Shown: piece by piece, positions 6,447 through 14,157 of the stretch
Layout of the letters: each line of letters starts with the position of its first letter
Numbering within the stretch: position 1 is the first letter of the stretch
DNA from: JBAXGE01 sp044344145
GTDB taxonomy: Bacteria; Planctomycetota; Phycisphaerae; WQYP01
Direction: 5' to 3'
Assembly (NCBI GenBank): GCA_044344145.1
Contig: JBIJDM010000040.1
Span: forward strand, 1 to 16,186
DNA: 16,186 bases
Notes under the pieces: model-generated
Told to the model about the DNA's origin: nothing
What the model saw: the letters and a program-made list of their open reading frames with translations, nothing else
Databases searched by the model: none
Program-made: the position numbers and the translations under genes

Positions 6447-8084
6447 ATGAGCACACCACCCGCCGAAAAGCCCGTCAATAAGATTGAAGTCCTCAAGCAG
6501 GCCAAAGATGGCTTGGCCGTGTGGAACAATATCTTTGAATATGCCAAGACCGGCTTTGCCGGGATCACCAGCGATGATCTGGTCCGGATGCGCTGGTTTG
6601 GTATCTATCAGCAGAAGCCCAACGAAGATGGTTTCTTCTTCGTGCGTATCCGCATCCCCAACGGGTTCCTAACCCCGGTACAACTGCGCGAAATTGCCGC
6701 CATCACCCGCGAACATGCCCGCGGCATTGGCGATATCACCACCCGCCAGAACATCCAACTGCACTGGCTGACCATCACCACCCTGGCCGATGTCATCACC
6801 CGGCTGGAACGGGTGGGCCTGATCACCAAGTTCGCCTGCGGCGATACCCCGCGCAATATCGTGGGCTGCCCCCTGGCCGGCGTGCTGGCGGATGAAATCC
6901 TCGACGCCCGTCCCACGGTACAAGCCGTGGACAAGGTCTTCATCGAGGCGGACCGTGAGTTATCAAACCTGCCACGCAAGTTCAAAAGCGCCATCGCCGG
7001 CTGTAATGTGCATTGCCACCAGCCCCAGATCAATGATCTGGGCGCCTATGGCGTGCTGCGCAAGCATCCCGTCACCGGGCGCGAGGAACGCGGCTTTGGC
7101 TTGTGCGTGGGTGGCGGTCTGAGCAGCACGCCCCACATGGCCCAATCACTGCGCGTCTTTGTCACCCCGGAACAGATGCCCGCGGTAAGTCTGGGCATTG
7201 CCCGGGTCTTCCGTGATCATGGGTACCGGGAAAAACGCACGCGGGCGCGGCTGAAGTTCCTCGTCGCCGATTGGGGCTGGGAAAAATTCCGCGATGTGCT
7301 GGAAAAGCAGATCGGCTTTACCCTGACCCACGACGACACGCTGACCGGCCCGCCGGTGGCGCCGCATACCGACCACATGGGCATTGGCCAACAAAAGCAG
7401 GCGGGCTTCTCGTATGTGGGCGTGCCGGTGGAGCGCGGCCGCATCACGGCCCAGCAGATGGCCGATGCCGCAGCGCTGGCGGAAGAATTCGCCGCGCCGG
7501 GTCAGGGTCAGATCGTATTGAGCAACAAGCAGAACCTGATTTTCCTCAATATCCCCCACGCCCGGGTGGACACGCTGGTCAAGCGACTGGAGGCAGTGGG
7601 CTTGTCCCCGCACGCCCCGCTGTGGCGCACCAATCTGGTCAGTTGCACCGGCACGCAGTTCTGCAATCTGGCGATTGTCGAAACCAAACAACGCGCGGCA
7701 AAGATATTGAAATATCTGGAAGACGAAGTGCAGGTGGATTCGCCCATCATGGTCTCGGTCACCGGCTGCCCCAATAGCTGCGCCCAGTACCAGATTGCCG
7801 ACATCGGCCTGATGGGTGTGGTATGCAACTTCCGCGGCCAGCGCGGCACCGAGGCGTTCAACATCCTGCTGGGCGGAGCGTTGGGCCAGGATGCCCATTT
7901 CGGCAAGCTGACCCTGAAGAAGGTTCCCGCGGACTACGTGCATCTGGCCATCGGCAATCTGGCCAAGGCCTATATGAGTGAACGCGTGGACGAAGAAGAA
8001 CTGTTCAGCAGTTTCATCGCCCGCAACCCGCCGGAAAAACTGGCCCAGTGGCTGACGATTCCGGAAATGGCGGAAGTGGTGTGA
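6447..8084 (+). CDS. nirA: Ferredoxin-type nitrite reductase (NirA-like, siroheme and 4Fe-4S)
   Basis: 545 residues, within the usual range. Expected reaction: six-electron reduction of nitrite to ammonium in the cytoplasm, electrons from ferredoxin, assimilatory nitrogen pathway. Seen: the NiR/SiR ferredoxin-like half-domain (about 50-120, with 'TRQNIQLHW'), the first core repeat with 'GDTPRNIVGCPLAG' (about 140), the second half-domain (about 310-385, 'GQGQIVLSNKQNLIF') and the cluster ligands C400-X5-C406 and C441-X3-C445. The contexts SCTGTQFCNLAIVETK and TGCPNSCAQYQIADIGLMG are those of nitrite rather than sulfite reductases (NiR: CTG.QFC / GCPNSC). ATG 6447 has GAGG six bases upstream. 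No nitrate reductase, transporter or siroheme gene is in view. It diverges from the ABC operon across 314 bases. A sulfite reductase role is less likely but cannot be excluded without an alignment. Confidence 0.85.
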   Translation: MSTPPAEKPVNKIEVLKQAKDGLAVWNNIFEYAKTGFAGITSDDLVRMRWFGIYQQKPNEDGFFFVRIRIPNGFLTPVQLREIAAITREHARGIGDITTRQNIQLHWLTITTLADVITRLERVGLITKFACGDTPRNIVGCPLAGVLADEILDARPTVQAVDKVFIEADRELSNLPRKFKSAIAGCNVHCHQPQINDLGAYGVLRKHPVTGREERGFGLCVGGGLSSTPHMAQSLRVFVTPEQMPAVSLGIARVFRDHGYREKRTRARLKFLVADWGWEKFRDVLEKQIGFTLTHDDTLTGPPVAPHTDHMGIGQQKQAGFSYVGVPVERGRITAQQMADAAALAEEFAAPGQGQIVLSNKQNLIFLNIPHARVDTLVKRLEAVGLSPHAPLWRTNLVSCTGTQFCNLAIVETKQRAAKILKYLEDEVQVDSPIMVSVTGCPNSCAQYQIADIGLMGVVCNFRGQRGTEAFNILLGGALGQDAHFGKLTLKKVPADYVHLAIGNLAKAYMSERVDEEELFSSFIARNPPEKLAQWLTIPEMAEVV

Positions 8085-8086
8085 CC

Positions 8087-8102
8087 GTGCCCCACCGGGC
8101 AC
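8087..8102. terminator. Short hairpin between convergent genes
   Basis: GTGCCC-CACC-GGGCAC is a perfect 6-bp stem with a 4-base loop lying exactly in the 28-base gap between the stop codons of nirA and the phosphatase gene. Neither side has a T-run, so it may be a weak bidirectional terminator or only an RNA-end-protecting hairpin. Confidence 0.35.
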
Positions 8103-8112
8103 ATATGGCCAG

Positions 8113-9870
8113 TTACTGCACGCGCAGCGCCACGAGTGTGGTATCGTCGTTACGCCGGTTAAGCCCGACGAAGCGCCGCGTCTCCCACAGCAACTGCCGG
8201 CAGATCATTTCCGCGGGCATATTGCTGCGTGCCAGATTCAAGAGCGCCTCGCGCAAACGCGGCTTGCCGTATTTTTCATCGCTGAAATTCATCGCGTCGG
8301 TCAGGCCGTCGGTATAGACCAGCATCAGATCGCCATGCTGGAAATCCCAGATGCCTTTTTCATAGGTGGCCTCAGGGTCCACACTCAGCAGCATGCCCCC
8401 CACCGCCAGTTCGTAAATTTGCCCATTCCGCACCACCAGTGCGGGATCGTGCCCGGCGTTGCAATAGGTCAGCCGGCGCAATTGGGTATCCAGCACCCCA
8501 TACCAGAGCGTAATAAATTCGTTGTCGCGCAAATCCAGTGCCAGCGACGTATTAACCTTGCGCACGATCTGGTCCAGATCATAAATATTTTCCGCATGGG
8601 CCCGCATGGCCGCACGCACCGAAGCCATTTTCAGACTGGCGGGAATGCCCTTGCCCGAGACATCGCCCACGGCCAGACCCACGGTATTTTTGCCCAGCGG
8701 CAGGAAGTCGTAAAAATCCCCGCCCAGTTCAAAGCACGGCACGTACATGGCAAAGAGATCGAAGCCAGGCAGCTTGGGAGGATGCGCGGGCATCATACGC
8801 CGCTGCACTTCGGCGGCGATTTGCACCTGCTGTTCCAGCCGTTCCTTGTCACGCGATTCCTGTTCCAGCCGGGCGGTTTCGATGGCCACGGCGGCCTGGC
8901 TGGCGATGGACTTGAGCATTTTCTTTTCGAAGTCGGTAAAGTCGGACACTTCGCTGGTATAGACGCGCAGCACGCCGATGGGGTGACCCTTGAACAGCAG
9001 AGCGGTGAACAGACTGGAGACAATCCCCTCGGCGCGGGCTTCGTCGCGGTACTGTACGCGGTCATCGGCGGCCATGTCCGGGGTATACAGCACATCGCCC
9101 GAGAGCATGTCCAGATTATTTTTGACCACCATGACCGGACCCTTGCGGAGGTAATCTTCGGAAAGATTGAACACCGCCTTGAGCACCAGTTCGTCCTGGG
9201 CCTCATTGAGCAACCGGATCGAAGCGGCCTTCACCCCCATGGCTTCCGCCGTGGCCCGGCAGATGCGGTCGAGAATCTGTTGCAGCCCGCGGCTGCCGGT
9301 GATCATGCTCGAGACATTAAAGAGCGCTTCCAATTCCTGAATGCGCTGCCGTAGTTCGATTTCCTGCTGGCACAGTTGGCTGAGCGCTTTGGCCAGCAGG
9401 AACATGAATTGGACCACCGCGGCGCGCTGGCTGACGCCTTCCTGACTCATGGCTTCCAGCACGCTGCGGATCTGCTCGGGACTGAGATTGAGCCGCGTGG
9501 CCAGGCGATTGATCTGGGCAGTGCGCAGAGCCGCCGACTTGCCGGGTTCAAGCACGATCTTAGCCAGACGCTGGCCTTCGGCTTCGATCCAGGCCACAAA
9601 GGGCTGGTCCAACTGGGCATCGCCGCGTTTGGTCCGGGCGGCGTGAATCTGGGCGCTGCGCGTGCTAAAGCGCTCGCTGACCGCTTCCTGCGTGAGCGCC
9701 TGATCATTGGCGTCCAGAATGGACACTTTGACATTGGCAATCACCGACAGCGAATCATGCACATCCTGCAGCGTAGTGGGATCAATCAGATCCGTCAGAC
9801 GCAGTTTGGCCACATAGGGAATCGCCCCCGTCGGGGAGGCGGGAGGATTGAGAGAACTGTCTTGTGTCAT
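8113..9870 (-). CDS. PP2C/SpoIIE-type serine phosphatase with PocR-like and GAF sensor domains
   Basis: 585 residues, no membrane helix, so cytoplasmic. Domains: a PocR-like region (about 20-170; 'LRLTDLIDPTTLQDVHDSLSVIANVKVSILD' and the closing helix 'FLLAKALSQLCQQEIELRQRI'), then a GAF domain (about 185-345; 'ASIRLL…VKNNLDMLSGDVLYTPDMAADDRVQY'), a short coiled linker (about 345-365) and the PP2C-type catalytic domain (about 370-585). The metal-binding acids are present: GGDFYD (D385), VGDVSGKG (D403), YTDGLTDA (D521) and NDDTT (D576). It should dephosphorylate a serine/threonine-phosphorylated protein, classically an anti-sigma antagonist as RsbU does, but no anti-sigma or antagonist gene is in the window. 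The PocR-like part lacks the usual cysteines. The start ATG 9870 has no clear Shine-Dalgarno. The gene lies 75 bases after the TPR gene on the same strand and no promoter stands out, so they may be co-transcribed. Confidence 0.87.
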   Translation of the reverse strand: MTQDSSLNPPASPTGAIPYVAKLRLTDLIDPTTLQDVHDSLSVIANVKVSILDANDQALTQEAVSERFSTRSAQIHAARTKRGDAQLDQPFVAWIEAEGQRLAKIVLEPGKSAALRTAQINRLATRLNLSPEQIRSVLEAMSQEGVSQRAAVVQFMFLLAKALSQLCQQEIELRQRIQELEALFNVSSMITGSRGLQQILDRICRATAEAMGVKAASIRLLNEAQDELVLKAVFNLSEDYLRKGPVMVVKNNLDMLSGDVLYTPDMAADDRVQYRDEARAEGIVSSLFTALLFKGHPIGVLRVYTSEVSDFTDFEKKMLKSIASQAAVAIETARLEQESRDKERLEQQVQIAAEVQRRMMPAHPPKLPGFDLFAMYVPCFELGGDFYDFLPLGKNTVGLAVGDVSGKGIPASLKMASVRAAMRAHAENIYDLDQIVRKVNTSLALDLRDNEFITLWYGVLDTQLRRLTYCNAGHDPALVVRNGQIYELAVGGMLLSVDPEATYEKGIWDFQHGDLMLVYTDGLTDAMNFSDEKYGKPRLREALLNLARSNMPAEMICRQLLWETRRFVGLNRRNDDTTLVALRVQ

Positions 9871-9945
9871 GTATTTTAATCACATCTCGGAGGCACGGAG
9901 GACGTCCCGCGCCGACCATGGTAACAGTAAATATCCGCTTGTGGA

Positions 9946-11514
9946 TCAGGGCTTCTCCAGCCCGATGGGCTTATCCAGCCAGGCTTTACGGGCAATGGCA
10001 ATCCAGGGATCGGACGGCATCAGGGTATTCCAATTTTGGATCCCCGCCGCCAGATCATCACTGCCGATCTGATAGTTCAGATACGCCTGAACAAAGGCCG
10101 CCGCAGAAATTTTCTGTTGGACCAACTTCTGGGTTTCCACCCGCAACTCTTTGATCCGGTCCGTTGGGAACGAGATTGTCAGATCATAGCGCACAGCCAT
10201 CAGCGTGGGTTGGCGATTGTACAGCGCCTTGAGATGGAACGCGGCGGTTTCGTACATCCCCGCCCCCATCAGCGCGTGGGCGCGGCCCACAATCGGCAGA
10301 GCATTGGCGGGTTCCAGTGCGGCGGCGTTCTGATACGCCTGCGCGGCATCCACATACTTGCCCTTGCGGAGGAATTCTTCCCCCTGTTTCATCAGTTCGC
10401 CAAAACGCGTGGTGGTGGTAACCTGCAGGTTTTGCACCTTGTCCAGCCCTCGTCCGGCCTGCAATTGCCGGGTTAATTGGGCTTCATCCATGGCGCCCGT
10501 GGCGCCGTCCATAATACCGGCGGTAACTTTGGTGCCTTTCACATCGGGCACGCCCGGCAAACGCACCTGACTGCCATCATCATTGGGTTCCTTATTCGGA
10601 TCATTCTTGTCTTCCGGCTTGGTGATGGTGGCTTTCTGGCCCGCCGCCGTCCCCATGCCCGCTGCCTGGCGCAATTGCTCCTGCAGACGCATATAAATAT
10701 CGTCCGTGCGGGCGGTACCATTCAGTCCGGTCTGTTCCAGTGCGGCATCAATCTGGGCGGCCGATCCCGGCACCGCACGCTGGGCGGCGGAGTTGGGATC
10801 ATCCTGACCACGCATGGCCGTCTGCACCGTGGGGGTGATTTCCGAATTGAGTCCGGTATCGTTACGGCGCATTTCCTTCTCGGTCGCCCCACCCGGAGCC
10901 ATCCGCAAACCAAACAGGCCCGAAGCCTGTGCCGATTGCACCCGACTATCCATGGCACCACCATCCAACACGCGGCTGCCGCCGATAATGTCCCCGGTGT
11001 TCATCGGGGCCATCATGCTGGACACGCCGCGCGGACTGGCCTGCGGAATCAAATTATCACTCAGGGTTTGGGCATTGACCGTCAGCATGATACCGGCGGA
11101 ATTGCCGCCCATGGCATTGGCGGTAATCTGGCCCATCGGAACATAGCCGGAAGTGGCGCGCCCGGAATCGAGATAGGGACGGTAGGCGTCACCCATAGTC
11201 AACGGAACATTCCCCGAAGAACGCCGATCAAAGTTACCCAGCGCATCAGAGCCCAATTTTCCACGGAAGGCGTTGGAACCGGCATAAGGCACAGCGCCCT
11301 GAAAACCTTTATTCCCCGCAACCCCGCCCGTCAGCAGAGCATTACCACCGGCGGGAACATAACCAGAAATCGGCTGATTAGAACCACCACCACCCACCAT
11401 GGGATTGGAATCCATGACCCGGCCGTTATTAACGGGGCCCACCTGCGCCCAAACGGGCACGGCCCACACAGCGGCAGTCAACAGCGCAACAACTGACTTG
11501 GTCTGCATGTTCAT
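9946..11514 (-). CDS. Secreted protein: glycine/asparagine/methionine-rich N-terminal half, TPR-like C-terminal region
   Basis: 522 residues from ATG 11514, chosen because AAAGG lies 9 bases upstream; the in-frame ATG 11523 directly abuts that site. Signal peptide: MNMQTK, a hydrophobic core VVALLTAAVWAVPV, and a likely cut after Trp-Ala at residue 23. The next roughly 200 residues are rich in Gly, Asn, Ser and Met with no recognised domain and repeated 'SGYVP.G' and 'N.GR/N.GF' phrases (two copies of SGYVP). A polar linker (KPEDKNDPNKEPNDDGSQ) follows. Near 375-445 lies at least one TPR-like helix pair: 'GEEFLRKGKYVDAAQAYQNAAALEPANALPIVGRAHALMGAGMYETAAFHLKALY'. TPRs bind proteins, so this is probably a periplasmic or surface adaptor. 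The specific role is unknown. A weak -10-like TAGAAT lies at 11575-11570 without a good -35. Confidence 0.72.
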   Translation of the reverse strand: MNMQTKSVVALLTAAVWAVPVWAQVGPVNNGRVMDSNPMVGGGGSNQPISGYVPAGGNALLTGGVAGNKGFQGAVPYAGSNAFRGKLGSDALGNFDRRSSGNVPLTMGDAYRPYLDSGRATSGYVPMGQITANAMGGNSAGIMLTVNAQTLSDNLIPQASPRGVSSMMAPMNTGDIIGGSRVLDGGAMDSRVQSAQASGLFGLRMAPGGATEKEMRRNDTGLNSEITPTVQTAMRGQDDPNSAAQRAVPGSAAQIDAALEQTGLNGTARTDDIYMRLQEQLRQAAGMGTAAGQKATITKPEDKNDPNKEPNDDGSQVRLPGVPDVKGTKVTAGIMDGATGAMDEAQLTRQLQAGRGLDKVQNLQVTTTTRFGELMKQGEEFLRKGKYVDAAQAYQNAAALEPANALPIVGRAHALMGAGMYETAAFHLKALYNRQPTLMAVRYDLTISFPTDRIKELRVETQKLVQQKISAAAFVQAYLNYQIGSDDLAAGIQNWNTLMPSDPWIAIARKAWLDKPIGLEKP

Positions 11515-11708
11515 CGTACACATCCTTTGCCTCTGATTGAGGACTTACATACCACGTTCCATATCTATCATTCTACCCGACAATACGCCGGGGAACAGCC
11601 CAAAACTAACAACTCCTGAGGCCAACCGCCCCAGCCCACCGTAACTCGTTGCCACAACAACACATAATGTTACGCGCTAAAGTGTATATTCTACCGCACA
11701 AAATCCAG

Positions 11709-11714
11709 TATAAT
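11709..11714 (+). promoter_or_regulatory. Consensus -10 box upstream of the EamA-family transporter
   Basis: A perfect TATAAT with no convincing -35 (ATATTC 17 bases upstream). Transcription would begin near 11721, giving a leader of only about 22 bases before the GTG start. The rest of the gap 11515-11742 shows no further gene. Confidence 0.5.
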
Positions 11715-11742
11715 ACATCTTTTATGTTCACGAAAGCGTTTT

Positions 11743-12666
11743 GTGTCGCCACGCAATCAGATTAGCCCGCTTGATTTGAGCACCTTGGTGTTGATCCCCC
11801 TGATTGCCTCGGGGTCGCCCATCGCGGTTTGGTATGCGCGGGAATTCCCCCCGATACTGGCCGGAGTTATTCGCTTTTCGGTGGCGGGGTTGGGGTTATT
11901 CTGCGTCCTGCTTCTGATGCGGCAATTGCAGTGGATCAAAACGCCCAAAGACTGGTTGCTGGTCGTTTTGCTGGGGGTGTGTGCGGTGCCGATCAATCAA
12001 TATGCCTTGTTCAAAGGTACCGCGTGGGCCAATCCCTCCCATGCCGCGATGATTTACGCCGCCACGCCGGTGGTGGTAACCCTTTTAAGTTGTGTGAAAG
12101 GCTACGAACCCTGGCAGGTAAAATCCCTGCTTGGCGCCGGTCTGGCAACCTTGGGGGTGGTAATCATCATGCGGGAGCGCGGCGCGAGTCTGACCGAGCA
12201 ATTTTTACACGGGGATTTACTATTGGTGGTAGCCATGACCACGTGGTCCATCTATCTGGTCTTTGCCCGCCCGTTGGTCAAACGCTACGGGGCTCTGAAC
12301 GCGCAGATGTGGGTATTTTTAGTAGGGGTCCTGGCCAGTCTGCCCTTGTGTCTGGCAGATGTCGGGCGGGTGAATTGGACCCTAATCAGTCCCACCGCGT
12401 GGCTGGCCGTGGGTTATATGGCCTTCATCATTGCCGGGGTAAATTTTTTCCTGATGAACTGGGCCATGCAGCATCAGCCGCCCTCGCGGGTCACTACCGT
12501 GGCCAATACCGCGCCCCTGCTGACAATTTTTTGGCGCTATCTGGGTGGCGGGGACAATCTCAGTTATTGGTTCTACGCCGGTGCCGGGCTGGTGTTTCTG
12601 GCCGTGGTGCTGGCCATCTGGAAACGCACGCCTACAGCGCTGGAACCCACACCGCTGACCGATTAA
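11743..12666 (+). CDS. EamA-family permease (drug/metabolite transporter superfamily)
   Basis: 307 residues with about ten predicted membrane helices in two EamA repeats (about 8-140 and 155-290). Repeat hallmarks seen: 'SGSPIAVWYAREFPPILAGVIRF' near the start, 'NPSHAAMIYAATPVVVTLLS' and 'LGAGLATLGVVIIM' closing the first half, and 'ANTAPLLTIFWRYLGGGDNLSYWFYAGAGLVFLAVVL' closing the second. Members export or import small metabolites such as amino acids or nucleosides; the substrate cannot be told. The start is GTG with only a weak GAAAG upstream. An ATG at 11724, three bases after the predicted transcript start, opens a different frame of 13 codons ending at 11765 and overlapping this start, so a leader ORF or a base error near the start is possible. 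Base composition is like its neighbours. Confidence 0.85.
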   Translation: MSPRNQISPLDLSTLVLIPLIASGSPIAVWYAREFPPILAGVIRFSVAGLGLFCVLLLMRQLQWIKTPKDWLLVVLLGVCAVPINQYALFKGTAWANPSHAAMIYAATPVVVTLLSCVKGYEPWQVKSLLGAGLATLGVVIIMRERGASLTEQFLHGDLLLVVAMTTWSIYLVFARPLVKRYGALNAQMWVFLVGVLASLPLCLADVGRVNWTLISPTAWLAVGYMAFIIAGVNFFLMNWAMQHQPPSRVTTVANTAPLLTIFWRYLGGGDNLSYWFYAGAGLVFLAVVLAIWKRTPTALEPTPLTD

Positions 12667-12760
12667 CAGATTTTTTCACGAAATTAATCCCCCTTCACCC
12701 CGTTGGATCAGCAGGTGCAATACTACATTTTGGGAGCTTACAATATTCTGGCCTGTTCTC

Positions 12761-13006
12761 TTGTCCGGCGCTGTGCGGACGCCCTCCACCACCGGAGAGG
12801 CCATAGTTGGCCAAGCGGTTATCGAAGGCTTTGAAGCCTACGATGATGGCTCGGGCAGCGTCAGTGCCAGTAAAGATATTATCGGTGCGGACATCTCCAA
12901 GGCCAGCGGGGCCAGTGGCGCCACGATCACTCTCGGCGGCCAGACCATCACCAGCGATGGCAAGCTGATCAAGTTTGCCAAAGTTGGCAAACCCATCATT
13001 AATTAA
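12761..13006 (+). CDS. Small coding-like frame of unknown function, uncertain or damaged 5' end
   Basis: 81 codons if started at TTG 12761. The reading frame has codon choice like the neighbouring genes (mostly C/G third positions) and a sensible protein composition: 'TGEAIVGQAVIEGFEAYDDGSGSVSASKDI', then 'ASGATITLGGQTITSDGKLIKFAKVGKPIIN'. It stops 25 bases before a strong plus-strand terminator. No ATG or Shine-Dalgarno fits. The frame stays open upstream and reads 'FWPVLLSGAVRTPST', close to the look of a lipoprotein signal (LLSG followed by Ala where Cys would be needed). A shifted frame (from GTG 12714) reads 'YYILGAYNILACS', also lipobox-like. TACAAT at 12739-12744 could be a -10 box. 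It may be a small secreted protein with an unusual start, a frameshifted lipoprotein, or the tail of a decayed gene. I do not recognise the family. Confidence 0.42.
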   Translation: MSGAVRTPSTTGEAIVGQAVIEGFEAYDDGSGSVSASKDIIGADISKASGASGATITLGGQTITSDGKLIKFAKVGKPIIN

Positions 13007-13031
13007 GGCCATAGTTCAAAACCAAAACACA

Positions 13032-13061
13032 GGGGCAGGTCACACGACCTGCCCCTTTTTT
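13032..13061 (+). terminator. Strong intrinsic terminator between the small frame and pheS
   Basis: A perfect 10-bp stem GGGGCAGGTC (13032-13041), loop ACAC and GACCTGCCCC (13046-13055), followed by TTTTTT. On the minus strand the same stem is followed by TGTGTTTTGGTTTT, so it can also end the rpmI–rplT–pheS transcript, whose stop codon lies at 13085. The plus direction is clearly the stronger. Confidence 0.93.
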
Positions 13062-13084
13062 ATTGGCTGGATTGGCTGGGTTGA

Positions 13085-14095
13085 TTACGCGAACTGGCGC
13101 AGGAAGCGCAAATCATTTTCATACAACAGCCGAATGTCATAGATACCATATTTGCGCATCGCAATGCGTTCCACCCCAAAGCCAAACGCAAAACCACTAT
13201 ACACTTCCGGATCAATATTCACGGCCTTGAGCACGTTGGGGTCCACCATACCGCAGCCACCGAGTTCGATCCATTTCTTGCTGCCATCGGGCAGGACAAA
13301 TTGGATGTCACATTCCGCACTGGGTTCGGTGAAGGGGAAAAAGCTGGGGCGGAAACGCGTGTTGGCCTCGGGGCCGAAAAACGCCTTCACAAACTGGTCA
13401 ATGCAACTGCGCAAATCTTTCATGGTCACGTGCCGGTCCACCACCAGACCTTCCATCTGGTGGAACATATACATGTGCGTGGCATCCACCGTGTCGGGCC
13501 GGTAGACGCGCCCCAGCGAAATAATGCGGATCGGGGGCGGCTGGGTTTCCATCACGCGGATTTGCACCGTGGAGGTTTGACTGCGCAACATAAACGGCGC
13601 AGCCCCGGCCGGCCGGTCCAGATAAAAATTATCCAACGGGTCACGGGCAGGATGCTGGGGCGGGATGTTCAGGGCTTCAAAATTGTGGAATTCGTCTTCC
13701 ACTTCCGGACCGGTGACAATCGCAAAGCCCATGCGTTCCATGATCGTGCTGAGTTCGTTGATGGTCTGGCTGATGATGTGGGCCACGCCGGGCCGGTAGG
13801 CACTGGTGGCGATGCGGCCGGGCTCGGTCACGTCCACCCCCACGGTGACGGCGGGCGCCTGGTCCAGTTTCTGCTTGCCCTGATCGAACAGTTCCTGAAC
13901 CTGATTTTTGACGGTGTTCAGGCTCTGGCCGTAGGTGCGTTTGAGTTCGTTGGGAACCTGCTTGAGGTAATCGCTGGCCTGCTTGAGCAAACCCTTGGTG
14001 CCCAGATAACGGATGCGGAACGCCTCCAGGTCGGTCAGGGATTTGACGGAACCCAGATCGGTCAACGCTTGGGCGAGAATTTCCTCGGGCTTCAC
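13085..14095 (-). CDS. pheS: Phenylalanyl-tRNA synthetase alpha subunit
   Basis: 336 residues, normal length. The alpha subunit carries the class II catalytic core and, with PheT, charges tRNA-Phe. Seen: the N-terminal coiled-coil arm (about 1-85), motif 1 region 'FHNFEALNIPPQHPARD' (about 137-153), 'MLRSQTSTVQIR' (usually RTHTS; Gln stands where many enzymes have His), motif 2 'GRVYRPDTVDATHMYMFHQMEGLVVD' with the Phe-binding Gln and Glu of FHQ.E, and motif 3 'GFAFGFGVERIAMRKYGI' near the end. The start is GTG 14095, supported by a perfect AAGGAG seven bases upstream. It is the last gene of rpmI–rplT–pheS; pheT does not follow, since a terminator comes next. A hairpin and a possible leader ORF precede it. 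Confidence 0.95.
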   Translation of the reverse strand: MKPEEILAQALTDLGSVKSLTDLEAFRIRYLGTKGLLKQASDYLKQVPNELKRTYGQSLNTVKNQVQELFDQGKQKLDQAPAVTVGVDVTEPGRIATSAYRPGVAHIISQTINELSTIMERMGFAIVTGPEVEDEFHNFEALNIPPQHPARDPLDNFYLDRPAGAAPFMLRSQTSTVQIRVMETQPPPIRIISLGRVYRPDTVDATHMYMFHQMEGLVVDRHVTMKDLRSCIDQFVKAFFGPEANTRFRPSFFPFTEPSAECDIQFVLPDGSKKWIELGGCGMVDPNVLKAVNIDPEVYSGFAFGFGVERIAMRKYGIYDIRLLYENDLRFLRQFA

Positions 14096-14106
14096 CGGCG
14101 AACTCC

Positions 14107-14157
14107 TTAACCAAACAAACGGCCCACGCCAAAGAGCGTGGGCCGCGATTTAATCAT
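14107..14157 (-). CDS. Possible 16-residue leader peptide upstream of pheS
   Basis: ATG 14157 opens a 16-codon frame reading MIKSRPTLFGVGRLFG and stopping at TAA 14107, whose last two bases are the first two of the pheS Shine-Dalgarno AAGGAG. It contains two Phe codons (both TTT): one falls in the loop of the hairpin 14120-14145, one in the T-rich stretch after it. Upstream, AGAG gives only a weak ribosome site. The position fits translational coupling or attenuation of pheS, as the Phe-rich pheM leader does in E. coli, but two Phe codons are few and a frame this short can arise by chance. Confidence 0.28.
   Translation of the reverse strand: MIKSRPTLFGVGRLFG
14112..14145 (-). terminator. 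Terminator-like hairpin (possible attenuator) between rplT and pheS
   Basis: On the minus strand a 10-bp perfect stem CGGCCCACGC (14145-14136) and GCGTGGGCCG (14129-14120) with loop TCTTTG is followed by TTTGTTTGG. The U-tract is interrupted, so termination may be partial. The pheS Shine-Dalgarno begins 12 bases after the stem. It could lower pheS output relative to the ribosomal protein genes, or be regulated through the overlapping short frame. Confidence 0.6.

Noticed and set aside
7146..8102. Open frame of 318 codons on the minus strand
   Set aside because: Antisense to the nitrite reductase, no domain and His/Gly/Gln-rich shadow composition.
8335..9354. Open frame of 339 codons on the plus strand
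   Set aside because: Antisense shadow of the phosphatase gene.
9868..9880. -10-like TAAAAT directly before the phosphatase start
   Set aside because: It would put the transcript start inside the gene and no -35 box is present at the right distance.
10477..11496. Open frame of 339 codons on the plus strand
   Set aside because: Antisense to the secreted TPR protein; the translation is rich in Gly, His, Arg and Thr only because the sense strand is repetitive.
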